The translations under genes were made by a program, and so were the position numbers. From the NCBI GenBank assembly GCA_900772695.1, contig CAAGRO010000368.1, positions 1 through 7,119 of the forward strand: a DNA stretch of 7,119 nucleotides, written 5' to 3'. Origin of the DNA: an uncultured Oribacterium sp. Its GTDB lineage: Bacteria > Bacillota > Clostridia > Lachnospirales > Lachnospiraceae. Of the stretch, positions 1 through 4,514 are shown in pieces (the first letter of the stretch is position 1; each line of letters starts with the position of its first letter). A model generated the notes under the pieces. That model saw only the letters and a program-made list of their open reading frames with translations, searched no databases and was not told the DNA's origin.

Positions 1-792
1 AATCGTGCGGAGCACCTTGTCCAGCATCCCGCCGTAGACCGTGCGCCAGTCCGGGCAGGCGATCATCGGGTCGAAGCAGAGACGGATCGTGAAGCCGCGC
101 TCCATGCCGCGGCGAATGCTCGCGAGCCGCTGGGTGAGGGTGCCGGTCCGGTGCTCATAGTGCGAGACGACGTAATCCGGCGACAGCGTGAAGGCGAAAA
201 TATTTCGCGGGCAGGGGTTGAGGCCTTCCCAGAGGCGCTCGCTGCCGGACTTCGTGCGGATCTCAATGCTGAGATCGGGGTGCGCGGCGGTAAATTCGGT
301 CCAGGCCTTCACGTAGCCGCAGAGCGACTCGATCGCGAGGAGGTCCGTGTCGTAGGAGATGCAGAGGTAGACCGGATGCTGGCGAAGCAGGGCCTCGACC
401 TCCGCGAAGATGTCCTCGAGATTCAGGAAAATCACGAGATTGCCGGACGGGTACATGCCCTTCAGGTAGCAGTACTCGCAGTCGAACAGGCAGTTCATCA
501 TCGAGCTCGCGTAGTAGAAGTGCTCGTTGCCCATGCTCTGGCACACCGGCGCGCCCGGATAGACGGAGCGGCCGTGCTTCACTGCGAGGATCAGCGCCTG
601 CGTGCGGTGCTGTGCCGGATAGCTCTGGTGCCGCCGGTTGAAGACGTCCTTGTAGTGCTCGATCGGGATGCAGGTCGCCCGCGGAAAGTGCTGCAGAATC
701 TGCTCCGCCCGCGCCCGCCAGCGCGGATCCTGGTCGACCTCCCGCTCGATGTAGATATGTGAAAATGACGGGTTCAGAAAATCCCCTTGCAT
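1..792 (-). CDS. splB: Spore photoproduct lyase-family radical SAM protein (3' end missing)
   Basis: The first 264 residues are present; the gene runs off the left edge. The family is about 340 residues long, so roughly the last quarter is missing. The radical SAM cluster motif CLFDCEYCYL gives C101, C105 and C108 (CX3CX2C followed by YL), as in spore photoproduct lyases, which use SAM and a 4Fe-4S cluster to reverse the thymine dimer formed in UV-irradiated spore DNA. A further cysteine, C144 in VYLCISYDTD, lies about where the hydrogen-donor cysteine of the Bacillus enzyme (C141) is expected. IEIRTKSG and FAFTLSPDYV match the conserved barrel strands. The ATG at 792 is preceded by AAGGG at suitable spacing. 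It lies 69 nt after the nucleosidase gene and is probably cotranscribed with it. SPL-like proteins also occur in non-sporulating bacteria, so the DNA-repair role is inferred from family. The family call is firm; the gene symbol is provisional. Confidence 0.88.
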   Translation of the reverse strand, partial: MQGDFLNPSFSHIYIEREVDQDPRWRARAEQILQHFPRATCIPIEHYKDVFNRRHQSYPAQHRTQALILAVKHGRSVYPGAPVCQSMGNEHFYYASSMMNCLFDCEYCYLKGMYPSGNLVIFLNLEDIFAEVEALLRQHPVYLCISYDTDLLAIESLCGYVKAWTEFTAAHPDLSIEIRTKSGSERLWEGLNPCPRNIFAFTLSPDYVVSHYEHRTGTLTQRLASIRRGMERGFTIRLCFDPMIACPDWRTVYGGMLDKVLRTI

Positions 793-861
793 ACTGTTTC
801 CCTTCTCTTTATCTGGCCAATGCAGGCGACCACGACAGGGTGGTGCACATCGACCGCTTTT

Positions 862-1749
862 TCATCCTTTATTTTCGCAGGCATCATCGAGAATCTGCGC
901 CCGGAGGTACCGCTCTAGGATGATCTTCCCGGCGCGCTTATCGCGGGTCGGCACGAGGCCCTCCGCGTAGAGTGCCGCGATCGGCTGCTGCCAGTCGAGC
1001 TGACTGAGCGCTGCATAACGGATGAGCTGTACACATTCATCCGCCATCACCTTCGAAAAATGCGCATCGACGATGAGTTTATCCACCAGCTGCCGCTCGT
1101 TTTCCGTGAGTACATGATGCCCGGCGACATCCACTGCCGTCAGCGCGCGGAGTTTATCCACCACCGCGACGATGGTATCCACCTGCTGCTCGACGCAGGC
1201 GGCGACATGCGCGGCGAGGGAACGAGGATCGTGAACTTCCGCTTCGCTCAGTCCATGATCCGTCACGATACGGAGGAAGTTCATCTGGTGCGGCCCGAGA
1301 AACATCGACGCCGCCTGGTAGATCGCCGCAGCTTCCATGTCGTAGAGATCAGCCTCATATCCGGATTCCTGCTTCGTATACAGTTTTGCTCCTGTGATAA
1401 GCGAAGCTTCCGGAATGCCCGTATTCAGAAGCATATCCGGATAGAAATCGCGCATGGTCGCTACTTCCGTGATTTTATTTACATGATACATGTGTGCCGG
1501 ACACGCCGTCAGCGCAGCCGCAGTGCCGAGCGAGAGGAGCTGGTCCTGTGCACCGGCATCGAAATCGGTGAGGACCGAGGCCGTCACGGCGGCCGCCTGC
1601 AGCGGCCCCACCCCGGTGATGGTCAGACTGAGGTCCCCCTCCTCGGAGAGGAACTGCTGGTAGTGCGTCTGGGCGGCGCGTTTTTTCAGGCTGAGCGCCT
1701 GAATCAGCGGATTCGCCTCCGGATAAAGTGCGGTGAAAATGTGAATCAT
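862..1749 (-). CDS. Nucleoside phosphorylase/MTA-SAH nucleosidase-family protein with C-terminal extension
   Basis: This is a 295-residue protein. Residues 1 to about 200 fit the PNP/UDP phosphorylase superfamily (PF01048). GVGP at 45-48 fits the N-terminal glycine loop, SLGTAAAL at about 72-79 the second conserved strand, and DLYDMEAAAIYQ at about 133-144 the substrate-binding DMEAAA segment (usually EMEGAA). VTDHG at about 161-165 supplies the catalytic aspartate. Enzymes of this fold split purine nucleosides such as methylthioadenosine, S-adenosylhomocysteine or 5'-deoxyadenosine. The last 95 or so residues are a helical extension that ordinary MTA/SAH nucleosidases (about 230 residues) lack; I do not recognise it. 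The ATG at 1749 is supported by GGAGGG at 1757-1762, 7 nt upstream. The SPL-like gene follows on the same strand, suggesting that the nucleosidase acts on a product of that radical SAM enzyme or in the same repair pathway. The true substrate cannot be told from sequence. Confidence 0.85.
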   Translation of the reverse strand: MIHIFTALYPEANPLIQALSLKKRAAQTHYQQFLSEEGDLSLTITGVGPLQAAAVTASVLTDFDAGAQDQLLSLGTAAALTACPAHMYHVNKITEVATMRDFYPDMLLNTGIPEASLITGAKLYTKQESGYEADLYDMEAAAIYQAASMFLGPHQMNFLRIVTDHGLSEAEVHDPRSLAAHVAACVEQQVDTIVAVVDKLRALTAVDVAGHHVLTENERQLVDKLIVDAHFSKVMADECVQLIRYAALSQLDWQQPIAALYAEGLVPTRDKRAGKIILERYLRAQILDDACENKG

Positions 1750-1756
1750 CTTGCAT

Positions 1757-1762
1757 CCCTCC
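1757..1762 (-). promoter_or_regulatory. Ribosome binding site abutting a REP-like hairpin
   Basis: On the minus strand this reads GGAGGG, 7 nt before the ATG at 1749. It fixes that start rather than the ATG one frame over at 1756. The 27-nt palindrome at 1763-1789 ends on the base next to it, so a hairpin in the mRNA would stand directly against the ribosome binding site. Confidence 0.75.
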
Positions 1763-1789
1763 AGTTTATGGGGTCTGACCCCATAAACT
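1763..1789 (+). repeat. REP-like palindrome, copy 1
   Basis: Two perfect 13-nt arms surround a single central T; the core is GGGGTCTGACCCC and the arms extend through TTTAT to AGTTTAT/ATAAACT. It is the most symmetric of three copies in the window. Its first part, GTTTATGGGGTCTGACCCC, is identical over 19 nt to 6994-7012. It lies between the tlpA-like gene and the nucleosidase gene, against the latter's ribosome binding site. From memory, GGGGTCAGACCCC-type palindromes are dispersed in many bacterial genomes and linked to REP-associated tyrosine transposases; that link is not shown in this window. Confidence 0.8.
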
Positions 1790-1808
1790 TCTGTTTAGAT
1801 TCTGTTTA
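1789..1808 (+). repeat. Direct repeat of a 9-mer at 11-nt spacing
   Basis: TTCTGTTTA occurs at 1789-1797 and again at 1800-1808, one helical turn apart, between REP copies 1 and 2. It could be a protein-binding pair or part of the REP spacer. On the minus strand the second copy overlaps TATAAA (1810-1805), a possible -10 for the nucleosidase gene, but no matching -35 is visible. Confidence 0.4.
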
Positions 1809-1818
1809 TAAAAATTTA

Positions 1819-1834
1819 ATGGGGTCAGACCCCC
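1819..1834 (-). repeat. REP-like palindrome, copy 2 (inverted relative to copy 1)
   Basis: The plus strand reads ATGGGGTCAGACCCC, the reverse complement of 15 nt inside copy 1 (1770-1784). The central base is A instead of T, so the pair is inverted, with about 36 nt between cores, as in a REP doublet. The flanks are more degenerate than in copy 1. It begins 12 nt after the stop codon of the thioredoxin lipoprotein gene. Followed on the minus strand by ATTAAATTTTTA, it could act as a weak transcription terminator for that gene, but its stem is short and its loop very tight. Confidence 0.75.
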
Positions 1835-1845
1835 TTACGAAATTC

Positions 1846-3009
1846 TTAAGACAGGGCCTGGTCGATGAGGGTGTTCAACTTCTTCATCTGTGCGTCGGAG
1901 GAGATGGCGCCGACGATCGGGTCACCGACGATGCGGCCGTTCCGGTCGACGACGTAGGTGGTCGGGAAGGCGTAGAGGCCGGCGGTGAAGAGGCCGGCGT
2001 CGCTGTTCGACGCAAACCAGATGTTCTGATAGGTCACGCCCTGCTGCTCGAGCACGGACTTCGCTTCGTTCGTGTCCTTCGTACTGCCGTCGAGGGTGAA
2101 GGCATTGATGCCGATCACGGCCCCGCCCTTCTTCGCGAGCTCCTGGTGGAGCGCCTCGAGATCCGGCAGTTCGCCGACGCAAGGCTTACAGGTGGTGAAC
2201 CAGAAGTTGACGACGGTGACGACGTTGTTCGAAAAAAGCGTCGCGCTGTCGACCGGGTTGCCGTCGAGGTCCTGGCCCTCGAAGCTCGGAAAGGCATCCG
2301 CGCTGCTGTCGTCCGTCATACCGGCTGCCGCCGCGCTTACGCTGTCACCCGCGGTTCCTGCATTGCTGCCCGCCGTGTTCGCACCTCCGTCCGTCACGCC
2401 ACTAACCCCGGAGTTCGCATCGTCGCCTGTCATGCCAGCAGCACCGGCACTTACGCTGTCACCCGCGGCGCCGGCACTCGCGCTGTCGTCCGCCTGGGTA
2501 GCGCAGTCCGGATACTTCTCTTCGAGCGCGCTGAGCTTCCCCTCGATCTTCTTGATCTCCTCCCCCGCCGCGTTCAGGCGTGCGAGCTCATCTGCAGTGA
2601 ACTGCTCCTTCGCGCCGTCAATCGCCTTCAGGAGGTAGTCGCCGTAATCTGCGCCCTCATCGAGAGTTTGACTATCCTTGTCGATGGAAAGGAACACCTT
2701 CTCCCAGAGCGCGCTGTCCTCGCCGAGGATGTCGTTTTCCTGTGCCATCAGCGCCTTGTAGAGCTCGGCCGCCGCAGTGGTATCCGCCGGCTCCTCTGCC
2801 ATCAGGGTCGCGAGGTCCGCCGCGTTTCCAGTGCCAATGCTTCCGCCGGCACTTTCTGCACCTGCCGCTGCTGTCGTCTCAACCACAGCGCTGGTCTCCG
2901 CGCTCTTCGTATTCGCGCCACCACACGCCGCAAGACTCATGCTCAATGCAAAAGCGAGGGCAAGGATTTCGATTTTCGTCATTCTTAATTTTCTCATTCT
3001 TCTTTCCAT
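1846..3009 (-). CDS. TlpA/ResA-like thioredoxin-fold lipoprotein
   Basis: This is a 387-residue secreted lipoprotein. A basic N-terminus and hydrophobic stretch lead to the lipobox LAAC (C29), so the mature protein is lipid-anchored on the outer face of the membrane. Residues about 60-165 form a helical, charged domain of unknown role. Residues about 172-238 are a low-complexity Ala/Gly/Ser/Asp linker with repeated GDSVSA units. Residues 239-387 are the thioredoxin fold: VVNFWFTTCKPC gives active-site C274 and C277, and FPTTYVVD carries the cis-proline (P349). Such proteins reduce or shuttle extracytoplasmic disulfides. Three in-frame ATGs lie at 3009, 2997 and 2982. The one at 2997 keeps a good signal peptide and has GGAAAG nearby, so it may be the true start. 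The upstream polyferredoxin gene suggests an electron source. The family is clear; its partner proteins are not. Confidence 0.9.
   Translation of the reverse strand: MERRMRKLRMTKIEILALAFALSMSLAACGGANTKSAETSAVVETTAAAGAESAGGSIGTGNAADLATLMAEEPADTTAAAELYKALMAQENDILGEDSALWEKVFLSIDKDSQTLDEGADYGDYLLKAIDGAKEQFTADELARLNAAGEEIKKIEGKLSALEEKYPDCATQADDSASAGAAGDSVSAGAAGMTGDDANSGVSGVTDGGANTAGSNAGTAGDSVSAAAAGMTDDSSADAFPSFEGQDLDGNPVDSATLFSNNVVTVVNFWFTTCKPCVGELPDLEALHQELAKKGGAVIGINAFTLDGSTKDTNEAKSVLEQQGVTYQNIWFASNSDAGLFTAGLYAFPTTYVVDRNGRIVGDPIVGAISSDAQMKKLNTLIDQALS
2336..2468 (-). repeat. Imperfect repeat in the lipoprotein's Ala-rich linker
   Basis: The 19-mer CTTACGCTGTCACCCGCGG (plus strand) occurs exactly at 2336-2354 and 2450-2468, 114 nt (38 codons) apart. 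It encodes AGDSVSA-type units that are followed in the protein by AGMT and an acidic pair. A further related unit with different codons (GDDSASAGA-like) lies next to it. The linker appears to have grown by internal duplication. Confidence 0.7.
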
Positions 3010-3131
3010 TTCTTTCTATATTCAGGTGTTTTCACAGATCCACTCATTTCTACAAATCTACATGATCGTCGTTTGCGAATCAGCCGCTTTAAGAAGTCAG
3101 CATTCGTAGCTAACAGCCCCTTCCAGCTCGA

Positions 3132-3137
3132 ATTATA
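3132..3137 (-). promoter_or_regulatory. Possible -10 box for the thioredoxin lipoprotein gene
   Basis: A perfect TATAAT on the minus strand lies about 125 nt before the lipoprotein start. The hexamer at 17-nt spacing is ATTTCA, a poor -35. In such AT-rich DNA a chance match is likely, so this is tentative. Confidence 0.25.
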
Positions 3138-3222
3138 TTATTTTGATTGATTTATGAAATTTCATATATAAATTTCGAGATTCGCATGACTCTTTTCCAA
3201 ATTAATATATGAAGAAGTCTGA

Positions 3223-3295
3223 TTTTAAAAAAATCATATATAAACAGAGTGGCATCCTTCATGGCGTACGCCATAAACTATATGATTTTTTAAAA
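3223..3295. repeat. Large AT-rich inverted repeat enclosing a perfect 14-bp palindrome
   Basis: The arm TTTTAAAAAAATCATATA (3223-3240) pairs with TATATGATTTTTTAAAA (3279-3295), 17 bp with one extra A. The 38-nt interior carries the perfect palindrome ATGGCGTACGCCAT (3261-3274). A structure of this size could be a cruciform, a bidirectional terminator-like hairpin between the polyferredoxin and lipoprotein genes, or the body of a miniature inverted-repeat element. The inner palindrome also has the form of a dimer-bound operator. No function can be assigned. Confidence 0.7.
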
Positions 3296-3348
3296 ACACG
3301 ATAGTTTCATATATTCCTTCATCCATTCCCATTGAAATACACGCTATG

Positions 3349-3389
3349 GTGTATATTAAATTTCAGAAATCGACATCTTTAATATACAC
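3349..3389. repeat. 12-bp inverted repeat across the polyferredoxin stop codon
   Basis: GTGTATATTAAA (3349-3360) is the exact reverse complement of TTTAATATACAC (3378-3389), with a 17-nt loop containing the polyferredoxin stop codon. In the mRNA this forms a hairpin at the gene's very end. It lacks a following T-run, so it is more likely an RNA-stabilising or weakly terminating stem than a classic terminator. Confidence 0.6.
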
Positions 3390-4265
3390 AGGCTTCTGTT
3401 TCTTATCCCCGAAGCCATATCGGAAGTGAAGTGCGTCGGTCGGGCAGGCGCTGATGCACTTGCCGCAGCGGATACACTCCGCGTGATTCGGTGACTTCAG
3501 GATGTCGACGTCCATGGCGCAGGCTTTCGCACACTTCCCGCAGGAAATACAGGTCTCAGCATTGGCCTCGATCGTAAGCAGTGACACGCGGTTCATGAGT
3601 GCGTAGAAGGCCCCGAGCGGACAGAGCCACTTGCAGAACGGGCGGTAGATGAGGATGCTCAGGACGACAACTACGAGCAGGATGAGCAGCTTCCAGCGGA
3701 AAAGCGGACCGAGCGCCGAGCGGATGCCGGCGTTGGCCAGCGAAAGCGGAATCGCGCCCTCGAGTACGCCCTGCGGGCAGAGGTACTTGCAGAAAAACGG
3801 ATCGCCCATGCCGAGCTCGTCGACCGCGAAGGCCGGGAGCAGCACCACCATGAGGAGCAGCACGAGGTACTTCATGTACGTGAGCGGCTTCAGCTTCTTC
3901 GTGGAGAGCTTCTTCCCCGGGAGCTTGTGCAGCAGCTCCTGAAACCAGCCGAACGGGCACAGGAAGCCGCAGATGAAGCGGCCGAGCAGCACGCCGAGGA
4001 GGATCAGGAAGCCGGTGATGTAGTAGGAAAAGCGGAAGCTCGACGAACCGACCACGGCCTGGAAGGCACCGATCGGGCAGGCGCCGGACGCTGCCGGGCA
4101 GGAATAGCAGTTGAGGCCCGGAACGCAGGCGATCTTGCCCTGCCCCTGGTAGATGCGACCCGTCCGGAAGTTCGGCAGGTGGAGGTTCGTGAGCAGCGTC
4201 GCCGTCGCCTGGATACCGCCGCGGAAACGGCTGATTATTTTTGACTTTGTACTTTTCTTATCCAA
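3363..4265 (-). CDS. NapH/YccM-like membrane polyferredoxin (4Fe-4S binding protein)
   Basis: The likely product is 300 residues, membrane-bound with electron-carrying iron-sulfur clusters. Early cysteines include C47, C53, C56 and C63. Three CX3CP motifs typical of the NapH/NosR/YccM group follow: CGFLCPFG (C99), CKYLCPQG (C159) and CKWLCPLG (C211). Hydrophobic spans lie near 80-98, 131-148 and 192-207. Two adjacent ferredoxin motifs close the protein: C239 ISC GKC AKAC and C264 IRC GKC ISACP. The frame stays open to an ATG at 4325, but that would overlap the upstream CXXC gene by 68 nt. I prefer the TTG at 4265, which overlaps that gene's stop by 8 nt, has GGAG about 10 nt upstream and yields the N-terminus DKKSTKSK usual for such proteins. 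It probably passes electrons from the cytoplasm to a membrane or outside partner, plausibly the thioredoxin lipoprotein downstream. Confidence 0.9.
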   Translation of the reverse strand: MDKKSTKSKIISRFRGGIQATATLLTNLHLPNFRTGRIYQGQGKIACVPGLNCYSCPAASGACPIGAFQAVVGSSSFRFSYYITGFLILLGVLLGRFICGFLCPFGWFQELLHKLPGKKLSTKKLKPLTYMKYLVLLLMVVLLPAFAVDELGMGDPFFCKYLCPQGVLEGAIPLSLANAGIRSALGPLFRWKLLILLVVVVLSILIYRPFCKWLCPLGAFYALMNRVSLLTIEANAETCISCGKCAKACAMDVDILKSPNHAECIRCGKCISACPTDALHFRYGFGDKKQKPVYIKDVDF

Positions 4266-4404
4266 TGCCGACACACTCCAGACATAATCGAATCGCCTTC
4301 GCGAGGACGGTATCGGCTTCACCACGCAGCGCGCCGAAGCTCAGCATCGCGACGCCGACGACGAGCAGGACAAGCTGCAGCACAGTTTTATTTATTCTAA
4401 ACAA
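4258..4404 (-). CDS. Small CXXC membrane protein, CD1871A family
   Basis: This 48-residue protein starts at a TTG at 4404 and so is easily missed. GGGAG lies 7 nt upstream, and an extended -10 promoter lies just before that. The sequence begins MFRINKTVLQLVLLVVGVAM, a short basic N-terminus then one membrane segment (about 8-25). It continues LRGEADTVLAKAIRLCLECV and ends GIG. The CLEC motif (C41, C44) near the C-terminus and the GE...VL.KA...CLEC.GIG pattern match what I recall as the CD1871A family CXXC motif-containing proteins of Clostridia, of unknown function and usually next to a 4Fe-4S polyferredoxin. Here the stop overlaps the polyferredoxin's TTG start, suggesting translational coupling. 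The CXXC could bind a metal or cluster, or exchange thiols with the polyferredoxin; this is inference. Confidence 0.85.
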   Translation of the reverse strand: MFRINKTVLQLVLLVVGVAMLSFGALRGEADTVLAKAIRLCLECVGIG

Positions 4405-4435
4405 TGATATACTCCCTTCAAAAAACTCGCTTTCC

Positions 4436-4444
4436 ATTATATCA
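4436..4444 (-). promoter_or_regulatory. Extended -10 promoter for the CXXC/polyferredoxin operon
   Basis: The minus strand reads TGATATAAT, a TG-N-TATAAT extended -10, 32 nt before the TTG start and just past the upstream terminator. A clear -35 is absent (CAGAGT at 17-nt spacing), as is usual for extended -10 promoters. Transcription would start near 4429, leaving a leader of about 25 nt that holds only the GGGAG ribosome binding site. Confidence 0.6.
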
Positions 4445-4469
4445 TGACAGCCATGAAAACTCTGTGAAC

Positions 4470-4496
4470 AAAAACCCTCCGCGCATGGCGGAGGGT
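4470..4496 (-). terminator. Intrinsic terminator of the DUF2752/zinc-ribbon operon
   Basis: On the minus strand ACCCTCCGC pairs with GCGGAGGGT, a 9-bp stem around a 5-nt loop, running directly into TTTTT. It begins 18 nt after the stop codon at 4515 and separates that operon from the CXXC/polyferredoxin promoter. Confidence 0.93.
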
Positions 4497-4514
4497 GATG
4501 AAATCAGAAATGAA

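Larger units (their letters stand above)
3010..3362. other. AT-rich intergenic region with nested inverted repeats
   Basis: These 353 bp between the polyferredoxin and lipoprotein genes are far more AT-rich than the surrounding genes and hold no convincing gene. The visible content is inverted repeats (listed separately) and recurrent TTCATATAT/ATCATATAT words at about 3160, 3206, 3234, 3280 and 3307 in alternating orientation. There is a 32-codon minus-strand frame at 3234-3332 and an R/K-rich minus-strand frame that ends on the lipoprotein's ATG at 2997. TATAAT on the minus strand (3137-3132) could be a -10 for the lipoprotein gene, but no good -35 is present. The segment may be a small mobile-element relic or a regulatory region. 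Confidence 0.6.

Noticed and set aside
151..762. Plus-strand open frame of 203 codons
   Set aside because: It is antisense to the SPL-like gene, whose radical SAM motif is unambiguous; no ribosome binding site was seen.
809..865. 18-codon frame (MKKRSMCTTLSWSPALAR) overlapping the nucleosidase stop by ATGA and ending 16 nt before the SPL start
   Set aside because: The geometry suits translational coupling, but the frame is too short to separate from chance and has no recognisable content.
1060..2988. A 642-codon plus-strand open frame
   Set aside because: It lies antisense to the nucleosidase and lipoprotein genes and crosses the intergenic REP pair. Its translation is Arg/Val/Asp-rich without recognisable domains, while the opposite strand has clear motifs, starts and ribosome binding sites.
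3234..3332. 32-codon minus-strand frame starting MGMDEGIYETIVFLKNHIVY
   Set aside because: It reads like protein but lacks a ribosome binding site and runs through the inverted-repeat arms; there is too little to call a gene.
4266..4325. N-terminal extension of the polyferredoxin to an ATG at 4325
   Set aside because: The added 20 residues are out-of-frame translation of the CXXC gene; the TTG at 4265 fits the usual N-terminus and the overlap geometry.
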